A DNA stretch of 15,249 bases from Ilyonectria destructans (taxonomy: Eukaryota; Ascomycota; Sordariomycetes; Hypocreales; Nectriaceae): NCBI GenBank assembly GCA_020740775.1, contig JAHEWK010000070.1:1-15249 (forward strand), given 5' to 3'. Of this stretch, positions 1-7,959 are shown in pieces (the stretch's first letter is position 1; each line of letters opens with the position of its first letter). The notes under the pieces are model-generated. The model saw nothing but the letters and a program-made list of their open reading frames with translations, was not told the origin of the DNA and ran no database searches. A program made the position numbers and the translations under genes.

Positions 1-1310
1 AAATATTATAAAGATATAATTTTAAATATTATAGAGGTTAGCTACTCTATACTTTATCTATAGAGATAGAATATAAAGAAGACTAAATAACTAAAATAAT
101 AACCTCTTACTTATTATAGATAAGAAATCTACTTAAAAATATCTAATCTAATTATACTATATAAAAGAAGGTTATAAAAAATATAATATAACTTTAATCT
201 TATTAAAGAGAAGATACTAATAGAAGACTATATAAATAGATATCTATAAAGCTATTTACTGCTACTTAATATACTAAAGCTATATACTTTAGTAGATAAG
301 GAAAATAGCTATTTTAATATTATCTATATTCTCTATAATTAAGGTATACTTTAATATTTAATTTCTCCTACTTAATTAAGATAAAAAGTATCTATTAAAA
401 AGAAGATATAATCTAATTAAGTAGATTAAAGTAATTTCTTTTATAAAGTTAAATATAGATATAATAAAATTATTTATTTAGATAATTATATATTAATTTA
501 AAGTTATTATTATTACTATTACTAATAATAGAGTAGAAATAATAAAGAATTTTAAGGTAATTCTAGAAGATATTAAAATTAGAGTAATATCTATATTAAT
601 TTATAATCCTTAGGCTAATAGTATTATTAAAGTAGAATATATTACTATTATTACTATATTAAAGAAAAAAATTACTAAAGAATTTATAAAGTAAGTTACT
701 ACTCTACTTAAAATCCTACTAGTAGATAGAGCTATAATCTAAACTTTATATAGCAGATTAATATTCTTTTTATTATATAGATAGAAATTAGTTTTTTTAT
801 TAGAAGTTAATATCTCTATATAGAGAATTATTAACTAAAATAAGATAAAAATATCTAATTAACTATTTAAAAAAAGAATTAGAATTCTAAAAAGATAATA
901 AGATAATATAAAAATAGTAAGAATATAGATTATAGAGTATTATAAGAAACTTACAGACTATACTAATAATAGTTATATAAAGAACCTTAAGAAAGAGTAC
1001 TTAAAAAAGAGTAATTTAATATTTAGATATAATATCAGAAGAAAGAGCAATATAAGTAAAATTACTAAAATATATTCTCAGTAGAATAGGCTATTCTATA
1101 TTTATAAGAGAGATTAGCTGGAAGTTAGTTATCTTATTAATACCTTAAATAGAATTACTATTATAGATTCTATATATAATAACCAGCTAAAGAAGTTTAT
1201 TAAGAATAATTAAGAATAATAGACCTTAGTAATAGATATATCTAATAAGTACTTTAAAGAAAATAATACTAATAAGAAAGAAGAAAAAGTAGATAATTAA
1301 GTAGATAAAA
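1..1310 (+). pseudogene. Ty3/gypsy integrase remnant (3' end of pol)
   Basis: Remnant of a retrotransposon integrase, the enzyme that inserts element cDNA into the genome; its upstream part lies outside the window. In frame 1 a zinc finger survives as four Tyr codons in exact HX3HX23CX2C spacing: codons at 241, 253, 325 and 334. A frameshift between about 350 and 430 moves the core to frame 2. There TDNG has become T-N-N-R (521-532), HPQANG reads Y-N-P-Q-A-N (602-619), and the likely catalytic Glu is AAA (629). The stretch VLWADR-x-x reads V-L-x-V-D-R and leads into a decayed LPIEL-like segment near 790-830. The C-terminal W-x-G-P-F of chromodomain-type gypsy integrases appears as stop-N-R-L-F at 1082-1096, followed by the usual L-x-G-x-x-x-N-x-L-K-x-F tail. 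TAA/TAG occur throughout at Gln/Trp/Arg-like positions. This is a different lineage from the integrase at the right end. Where the protein ends is uncertain. Confidence 0.85.
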
Positions 1311-3433
1311 AGAATATTAAAAAGAATAAAATAAAATTCTCTTTAAATTTAAAGCTAAAATAATACTTTAAGGTATATATTCTATAGATACTGAAATTCA
1401 ATCTATCTCAGTATACTATATACTAATTGCTAGTAATAGTAAAAAATAGCTTTATATTAGTTACTATTAGAGAAGGTAGTAAAAAGAGTTATAAGAATCC
1501 AGATTAAAGCTAAAAATAGTTATAGTAAGAATAATATTAGAAGCTTAAAAGAAGAATAAAGAATTTACTACTAAGGGTATAAAAAAAGTATAAGTAATTA
1601 ATTAGTCTAACTACCTAAAAAAAGAAGCTAAAAATATACTAATAAGAGTAAAAATAATAAAAAAAGTATAAATAATACTAATAGAGATTACAGTTAAAAG
1701 TTAAGAGTCAAAGAGCTATATTATTAATCTACTTTAGCTTTTTATTCTATCTTAAAAATAGCCTATTTTAATAAAGAAGTTTTAAGCTTAAAAAGATTAA
1801 AAGAGCTAGAAATATAAGAATAGCTAGTTTTATTTATTAAATTTTACTTTTAGTTACTATCTACTAAAGATTTTATAGTAGCAGACCTACTAAAAGAATA
1901 ATTTAAAGGCCTATTATAAAATCCTTTAGACTAATATTTAAAAAGATAATACTATTTATATAAATTATTACTACTTTAGATATAGTTAGTATACTATTTA
2001 CTTATAAAGCTAGAAATTAACTAATAAGTATAAAAAGAATATATAAAATACTTATAATTTCTAGAGATATTTAAAATATAGAATTAGATATAGTAAGAGT
2101 AAAAGACTGAATTATTATTTCTATAGAAGGTAATTAAAAAAGCCTTAAAATAGATAATATAATTAAAAATACTAAAGATAATATATTTAAGAGAGTAACT
2201 AAATTTAGTAGAAATATAAAGTAAATAAAGAGATTAAAAAGCAGCTAGAATAGTCCCCTCCTTTAGTATCTTATTAATATATTTACTCTATAATTAGAAT
2301 ACCCTTTAAGATTTATAAATATCCTTTAGGGAGATACCCTAAAAGATAAGCTTAATATATAGTAAAAAGCTCAGGCAGTTTAAAATCTTATAAGAGTAAA
2401 CTCAGACTTTAAGATATTACTTAAACTACAAAAAGGTATTTAATTAAATTAAATTACTAGCAGAAAGAAATTTACTTACTAAAGAATATCTATTAATTAC
2501 TTAAAACTTAGAGGTAATAAAGATATTAATATAATTACCCTACTTTAAGAAAGTCTACTAAAAAATTTATAGAAATTAATTTAATATTTAGCTAAAGTCT
2601 AAATATTAAGAAGATAGATATATTTCTTAATAATAAATATCTTAAGCTCTTAAAATAAAATTATAAAAAAAATACTAAAAAGTAAAAAATAAGATATAAA
2701 AAGAAAAAAAAAGGAAAATTTAAGAATCTATAAGATACTCTTTTTAGGCTTATAATTTTAAAAGCTAATAATTTACTTATAACTATACTGCTAAAGGCCT
2801 TAGAGTATAGAGTCCTAAGATATAGATTAGAATAAATAAATAAAAAGTAAACTTTTAAGTTAATAGCTTAATAGAAAACTTAATATTATATACTTAGTAA
2901 ATCTCTTTCTATTACTTTTATATAAGCTCTTTATTACTATTAAACTATTACCTTCTAACTAAATATTAGTATAATTTAATTATTAATACTCTATATTTTC
3001 TTTTTATAAACCTACTAAATAAGCCTTTATTACTTACTATTTTTAACTCTCTAAAGAATAGTATTATTAAAAGCCTTATATTACTTATTTCTACTATTTA
3101 ATATTAAAATTAAATTACTAATTACTTAATTAACTTACTTTAAAAGACTTAATATTAACTAATAAAGATTATAGATATTAAAGTTCTATTTAGCTTAAAA
3201 ACTACCTAAAAAGAAGAATATTATACCCTCTTTAGATATATCTATTAATCTAACTGACTCTCTTAAGATATTAAGCTAGATTTAATTTAAGTAGCTATAA
3301 CTACTCTATAAGATAGCTAATAAACTTACTAGCTTTAAGAAATATAAATTCCTTATAAGTAATAAGAATAAATATTTTATCTTTAAAATTACCTAAAAGA
3401 AAGAGAATTAATAATTCTATTATTAAGTTAAGT
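1311..3433 (+). other. Unassigned degraded region, possible broken ORF
   Basis: Between the integrase remnant and the LTR element. I recognise no protein family. If TAA/TAG are read as lost Gln/Trp/Arg codons, long frames can be followed in frame 2 (about 1440-2640, Lys/Arg-rich at the start) and in frame 1 (about 2221-3433, with a Lys-rich stretch near 2640-2720). Stop density in both is close to what random AT-rich sequence gives, so coding origin is possible but not shown. No LTR, terminal inverted repeat or polypurine tract that would close the left gypsy element was found. The frame-1 reading runs right up to the LTR at 3439, so an older sequence may have been interrupted there. Confidence 0.3.
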
Positions 3434-3438
3434 ATTTT
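3434..3438. repeat. Target-site duplication ATTTT (left copy)
   Basis: The five bases before the 5' LTR are identical to the five bases directly after the 3' LTR at 7954. A 5-bp duplication is usual for Ty3/gypsy integration. This shows that 3439 and 7954 are the two ends of one insertion. Confidence 0.7.
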
Positions 3439-3620
3439 TATAAGAATACCGGCGGATTACTGCTAGAACTCTTTAGAATTAACCTATAAGCCCAAGCTCT
3501 AAATAGGCCTACTTAAAGCTAGAGATTAATATAAAGTAGAGAGATAAGCCTCTAAAGATAGACTTATTAAGTTAAAGTCTAAATTATATTACTTTATCTA
3601 CTTTAAGTTCTATTCCTTTT
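3439..3620 (+). repeat. 5' LTR of the short element, 3' part deleted
   Basis: Aligns over its whole length with the LTRs at 7741 and 10070; nearly all differences are C/T or G/A. Compared with the 10070 copy, 55 bp are missing after the run ending at 3620. The missing part is flanked in the full copy by an 11-base direct repeat (CTATTTCTTTT), so slippage or recombination between the repeats removed the LTR end and the first bases of the internal region. Confidence 0.8.
3530..3536 (+). promoter_or_regulatory. Possible LTR TATA box
   Basis: TATAAAG lies in a segment well conserved between the LTRs (also 7832-7838; changed in the copy at 10070). Its place inside the LTR fits a U3 promoter driving element transcription. 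No transcription start can be seen, so this is a guess from position and sequence. Confidence 0.3.
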
Positions 3621-3689
3621 AGAAGACTAATATAAAAATATAGAATAAAGAAGATTATATAAATACCTATTTAGACTGAAGCTTTAGTA

Positions 3690-4345
3690 AAATCTAACTA
3701 ACTAATTACTAAATTTAATTTAGATAAGCTATAGTAATTCTTTATAGACTCTATAGAGGCCTTATTAGCTAATAAGAATAAGAATAAGAAATAAGATTCT
3801 ATTAAGTAATTAATTATAGAAGAGGTAATAATTAGATAAAGATATTAGGCGTAAAGTCTATTAGAAGACTTTAAATTTATTAGAGATAGCTTTTAATTAG
3901 AAATACTAAATCTTTAGTAGAATTAGAAAAATTTTTAAAGATATTCTAGAGTTAGCTTATATAATTTAAATTTAATAATAATAATAAAAAACTGTAATTA
4001 TAGATACTATAGAATCTAATTAAGGTCTCTATAAGATAAATATTATAAGGGTTAGAAGGATACTCTAGCTTAGATATTTTAAGGCTTACTATAGTAATAA
4101 GTAGCTTACTTAAAGATACTATATAGTATTATTAAAAGACTATAGGCTCTATATTAAGAATATAAAAAATCTCTAGCTTATAATTATAAGCTTCTATTTA
4201 ATAAAGTTACTAGTATTAAGGTTAATAATTAAATTTATATAATTAAATTTAGTAATAATCTCTAATTAGGCTTATTAGCAGTATATTAAATTAAATAGAT
4301 AATAACTAAGTTTATATATATTAAGAAGTTAGAATACCTTAGTAT
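3690..4345 (+). pseudogene. Gag-like remnant, N-terminal half
   Basis: Frame 0 can be read through about 215 codons without an indel, broken only by TAA/TAG. Codon for codon it matches the frame at about 10390-11010 in the right-hand element, including the shared E-A-L-L-A-N-K-N-K start region, the A-Y-N-Y-K-x-L-F-N-K block and the I-K-F-S-N-N-L block. Gag is the structural protein that forms the retrotransposon particle. In the right copy the same frame leads to a CCHC knuckle; here similarity stops near 4345, so the C-terminal half is missing or replaced. The original start codon is gone. Family assignment rests on position behind the LTR and the knuckle downstream in the relative, not on a domain in this piece. 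Confidence 0.65.
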
Positions 4346-4689
4346 ATATATACCCAGAGGGGGGACTAGAAGCTTAATAGTAAAAAGAAAATACTAATAA
4401 TAGTATTAATAATACAGACTATATACCCAGTCTATTTAAAGATTAATAGTTTACTCAGATAGATTAAGATTTCTAGTCTAACTAGTTATCTTTTCTAATA
4501 CCTTAATAAGCTATAGAAATAGCTATATCTTAAAAAAGCTAGATCTACTAGAAAAGCTAGATCTTAGAAAAAGCAAAATTATAATAGATATAAAAGCTCT
4601 ATAAGCCCTCTTATATTCTAATTATCCTTCTATCCTTATATATATCTCAACTAACTACTTAACTAACTACTTAACTAATTACTTAACTA
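4346..4689. other. Non-coding stretch after the gag breakpoint
   Basis: No supportable gene. It starts with a G6 run (4359-4364) in a purine-rich context resembling a polypurine tract. AGACT...AGTCT inverted repeats lie around 4415-4434. The 13-base word AAAAGCTAGATCT occurs twice, at 4534-4546 and 4552-4564. Similarity to the right-hand gag ends just before this stretch, so it may be the edge of a deletion or of a nested insertion. Confidence 0.4.
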
Positions 4690-4692
4690 ACT
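4649..4692 (+). repeat. 12-bp tandem repeat, about 3.7 units
   Basis: Units AACTAACTACTT at 4649, 4661 and 4673 (one C-to-T change in the third) and a partial unit at 4685. A small minisatellite. Confidence 0.85.
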
Positions 4693-5276
4693 GAAGATAT
4701 CTACTTTCCGCTCTATACTACAGACTGATATAGTTTTTTCTAATTATTAGTATACTTATAGCTTCTTTTTTAATTTCTATTACTTAATTTTAAGTAATTT
4801 AACTTTTATTCTAAGGCTGTAAATTATAGCTAAAAAGTTAGAGTTTAAAGATATTATAGAAGTCTAAATTAACTAACCTAATAAGCTTTATTTAGTATAG
4901 CTAATAGTCTTTAGCTATTATATAATTTAAAAGCTAGCAGGTTAAAATATAGCTTTATAACTCTGGGTTACTATAGAGCTAGTCTATCTTAAGACTCTAA
5001 TTTAAAAATACTAAAGGTATATACTTTCTCTAGCAGAAAGAGTATTTATTAATAGCTTATATAGTACTATATAGTCTATATAGCTAATAAATAATATAGT
5101 ATTAATTAATTTATAGCTAAAGAATTAATAACTATAAAAACCTAAGGGAATTTAGTTATCTCTAATAGCAGCTATAAAGAAATAATAAAGGGATATTATA
5201 GAGGAGGTTATATACTTAGTAGTTAGAAGAGGTAAAAAACTGTAATTAGATTTATAATTAATAGATTAAGTCCCTT
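4690..5276 (-). pseudogene. Possible antisense ORF remnant, unknown
   Basis: Read on the minus strand from 5276 downward, a Leu-rich frame of about 150 codons can be followed, interrupted by TAA/TAG at a density not clearly below chance. No family is recognised. It lies just downstream, in the minus direction, of the better-supported antisense frame at 5470-6420 but in another phase, so it could be its C-terminal part after a frameshift. The one ATG of the window (5296) is on the + strand and does not start this frame. Confidence 0.2.
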
Positions 5277-5469
5277 ATTATACTTATATAAGTATATGAT
5301 ATAGAATTTGAAATAGTAATTAGAATAGTAATTTTAATAATACTATTTAATTTATAAATTAAAAGTTATTAAGAATTATTAAGAGTAAACTATAAGATTA
5401 AAAATCTATTAAGATTATAAGAAAAAGAATAAAATTATAAAAAAAAAAAGATAAAATATTCTAAAAAGG

Positions 5470-6420
5470 TAAAGTAAATTAAAGGCTATTATAGTAAAAA
5501 GCTACTAAATAGGCCTTATTATACTTAAAAAGAGAAAATATAGAATCTTTAGTTTTAATATAATATTTCTTCTTTAAATTTAAAAAAGTAATAAATATAA
5601 TTACTAAAAAAGAGGGAGTCTTATTAGAAGAAGGCTTAAGAGAATACTTAATTATAGAAGAAGTTTTAATAGAAGAAAACTTATAATAGTATTTCTTTAG
5701 TAAAAGTATAGTAATATTAAGATATCTTATAGCCTTACTTACTAATAATTAAGTAATAATATATTAGGTAGCAGCTAGCTTATTATTCTTAGGGGACTTA
5801 ATATACTTATTACTAATATTAAAAAGACTAAAAGAAAGAGATATAGTAAACTTAAAGTTACTAATAAGCTTATTGCTATTATTATTACTATTAGATAAAC
5901 TATCTAAAGATATAGTAATAGCCTTAAAGATAGAAGGCTTTATATTAAATAAAAAATTAATATTAAAAATAGAAATACTAAAAGAAAATAGCTAAATTAT
6001 ATTTAAGATATATTAATAGAAAAATAGATTAAAATAAACTATAGAAATAGCTACTCTATAATTATAAAGTATATAATAAATAGTAGGTATAAAAGTAAAT
6101 ACTTTCTTATATAAAGGGGAATCTTATATAAAAGAAAATCTAATAGACTAAGAGGATATAAAAATAGAATTCTTTAGGTTAAAAATAAAAGAATTATTAA
6201 AAGGAATATTATTATTTATATTAGTAAAAAATAAACTAAAAAAAGAATACTACTACTTAAATATATAAATATTATTATTTAAAGTATTATTAAAAATTAA
6301 AGTAATATCTACTAAAGTAATCTTCTTATTATTATTAGATTCTATATATTTAGTAAATTTAGAAATCTTTTTAAATTTATTAGTATATTTTTTAAGAGGG
6401 CTAAAAATAGAGTAAAAATA
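5470..6420 (-). pseudogene. Antisense open frame inside the LTR element, unknown product
   Basis: On the minus strand, from 6420 down to about 5470, one frame holds only about 8 stops in some 315 codons, including runs of roughly 60 (near 5780-5980) and 95 codons (near 5480-5760) without any. A random frame of this composition should hold two to three times more. The protein is rich in Ser, Asn, Lys, Phe and Ile, with a Ser/Asn-rich stretch near 5850-5920. The frame can be traced upstream to about 6960 but with chance-level stops. I recognise no domain. A short F-S-P-L-K-x-x-Y string near 6400 recalls Fot1/pogo transposases, but flanking motifs do not follow. It may be a nested DNA transposon, a captured gene, or a chance product of strand-biased composition. 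Confidence 0.4.
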
Positions 6421-6967
6421 CTATAAGAGGTTAGTATTATTAAATTAATTTTAAATTAAATTAGAGAATTAATAATATTAAAATTAATATCTAAAGGTAT
6501 AATATAAATATAAGATATATAATTAGAAGCTTTATACTAAAAAGGCTTAATATCTTTATAGTAAATTACTATAAAAGGAATAAAGTTATAGATATTCTAA
6601 TTAAAAAAACTATATAATAAGAATAGAAAAAGATATATAAAGATATCTATACTTTTTTTATTATAGTATTAAAATTAGAAACCAAAGGTATACTAAATAA
6701 CTATTAAAAAGATACTATTAGAATTATAGTAATTAAATTATTAAGAGAGTAAATAGACTAAGTAGCTTAAAAATAAGCTATAAGCTTATCTAGCTTAAAG
6801 AGTTATTTAATCTATAAAATAATTAATATAAATTTAATAAAAAAATAATAATAAAGAACTTACTATATAAAGATAATAAATAGTAAGAAGTTTATAGATT
6901 AAAGCTAACTTCTAAATTTAAATTAAAATAGTTAAGAAAATTCTATTAGTATAGTTAGTAATAAAAT

Positions 6968-6983
6968 TAGCAGTTAACTGCTA
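6968..6983. repeat. 16-bp perfect palindrome
   Basis: TAGCAGTTAACTGCTA equals its own reverse complement. It keeps CA and TG in an area where these are nearly absent. Confidence 0.6.
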
Positions 6984-7140
6984 TATATTTCTATAGATAT
7001 ATATAGTATAATATATCTACTATTATCTAAGTATATTTAAAGGTATTTTAAAAATTAGTAAAATATCTTACTAATAACTAAATTATATAAGAAAGTTCTA
7101 ATACTATATTATAGTAGGTATTAGCTTTTTAGATATCTAT

Positions 7141-7160
7141 AGAAAGTTAGCTGGATATCT
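7141..7160 (+). repeat. 20-bp direct repeat, copy 1
   Basis: Matches 7580-7599 at 18 of 20 positions; both differences are G to A, as RIP would give. Both lie in the otherwise uninterpreted 3' part of the short LTR element. Role unknown. Confidence 0.5.
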
Positions 7161-7212
7161 ATTAAAAAGGAAGTAGGTATATATACTATACTATACTTAA
7201 TCTTATTATACT

Positions 7213-7230
7213 TATAGTATATATACTATA
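7213..7230. repeat. 18-bp perfect palindrome in a TA-rich cluster
   Basis: TATAGTATATATACTATA is self-complementary, and a related GTATATATACTATA lies at 7177-7190. It could be a cruciform-forming spot, but simple TA-rich sequence also gives such palindromes. Confidence 0.45.
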
Positions 7231-7579
7231 AAAAAAAAAGATAACTATATATTAAATTAAAATATTAATATTTAGCTTAAAAATAGATAAAATATAGAAT
7301 TTTATTTTTATATTAACTAATAAAGTAATTAGAGGCTACTTTAAAAAACTCTTAAAATATAGAATAAAAAGTAAATAAAATTAATATAGGAAAAGAATAT
7401 TAAAAAAAAGAAAGATTTAATACTATAATTAAAATACTAAAAAGAAAGAGGAAATTATAAAAAAGATTAATTATAGAATTACTATAAATAGAAATTATAT
7501 AAAAGAAGAAAAATAAAAATAAAATAAATATAAAAGATATAGTAGATATATATAAGCTAGCTAAGTATTTATAGCTAGT

Positions 7580-7599
7580 AGAAAATTAGCTGAATATCT
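7580..7599 (+). repeat. 20-bp direct repeat, copy 2
   Basis: Second copy of the word at 7141-7160, with G changed to A at two sites. Confidence 0.5.
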
Positions 7600-7704
7600 A
7601 GTAAACTGATAAATAACTATATATATAGAAGGAATAGCTATATTAATCCCAAAATATCAGACTCTATAGTTATAGAACTATATATATATACAGTCTATAT
7701 ATAA

Positions 7705-7722
7705 GGCCTAAGGGACTAGGCC
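7705..7722 (+). repeat. Small GC-containing hairpin before the polypurine tract
   Basis: GGCCTA, six-base loop, TAGGCC. It lies about 5 bases before the purine run at 7727. It could be a terminator-like or structural element of the retrotransposon RNA; no function is shown. Confidence 0.4.
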
Positions 7723-7726
7723 TATT

Positions 7727-7736
7727 AAAGGGGGGG
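7727..7736 (+). promoter_or_regulatory. Polypurine tract next to the 3' LTR
   Basis: AAAGGGGGGG, followed by TAAT and then the LTR start at 7741. In LTR retrotransposons a purine run at this place resists RNase H and primes plus-strand DNA synthesis. Position and sequence both fit and give the element + orientation. Confidence 0.7.
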
Positions 7737-7740
7737 TAAT

Positions 7741-7954
7741 TATAAAAATACTAGTAGATTACTATTAGAACTCTTTAGAATTAGTCTATAAGCTTAAGCT
7801 TTAAGTAAGCTTATTTAAAGCTAGAAATTAATATAAAGTAGAGAGATAAGCCTTTAGAGATAGACTTATTAAGTTAAAATTTAAATTATATTACTTTATT
7901 TACCTTAAGTTGTATTTCTTTTCTAGTTATAGCCTTTAGCTGCTATTTCTTATA
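7741..7954 (+). repeat. 3' LTR of the short element (214 bp)
   Basis: Complete copy of the LTR family, starting TATAAAAATAC (decayed TGTAAGAATAC) and ending TTCTTATA (decayed TTCTTACA). It is almost the same length as the LTR at 10070 (213 bp). Similarity to that copy stops exactly at its end, where the ATTTT target duplication begins. Confidence 0.85.
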
Positions 7955-7959
7955 ATTTT
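7955..7959. repeat. Target-site duplication ATTTT (right copy)
   Basis: Identical to the five bases at 3434-3438 before the 5' LTR. Confidence 0.7.

Larger units (their letters stand above)
3439..7954 (+). mobile_element. LTR retrotransposon, short copy with gag and no visible pol
   Basis: A 4.5-kb element bounded by two LTRs of one family and by ATTTT duplications. LTR ends are the inverted pair TGTAAGAA / TTCTTACA, decayed here to TATAAGAA at the left and TTCTTATA at the right. In order: a partly deleted 5' LTR, a gag-like frame matching the N-terminal half of the gag at 10400, about 3.4 kb unlike that related copy, then a polypurine tract and the 3' LTR. I found no reverse transcriptase, RNase H or integrase motif in it on the + strand. 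Left and right LTRs share small variants absent from the LTR at 10070, which supports one insertion event. Either it is a non-autonomous derivative or another element is nested between about 4345 and 7700. Confidence 0.75.

Noticed and set aside
1311..3433. Starship-type tyrosine recombinase (DUF3435) in the orphan region.
   Set aside because: I could not place any of its conserved motifs, and stop density is close to random in the candidate frames.
4359..4364. A true polypurine tract marking another LTR at about 4365.
   Set aside because: The sequence after it does not resemble the LTR family and has no matching partner in the window; kept only as a note at the breakpoint.
4649..4692. CRISPR-like or telomeric repeat.
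   Set aside because: The repeats are contiguous 12-mers without spacers and do not match the TTAGGG-type fungal telomere repeat.
5296..5298. A gene start at the single ATG.
   Set aside because: The frame from it meets stops within a short distance and shows no similarity or composition of a coding sequence.
6390..6420. Fot1/pogo transposase from an F-S-P-L-K-x-x-Y string in the antisense frame.
   Set aside because: The motifs expected just before it (P-H-x-S-H, L-Q-P-L-D) and after it are not readable, and no TA-flanked terminal inverted repeats were found.
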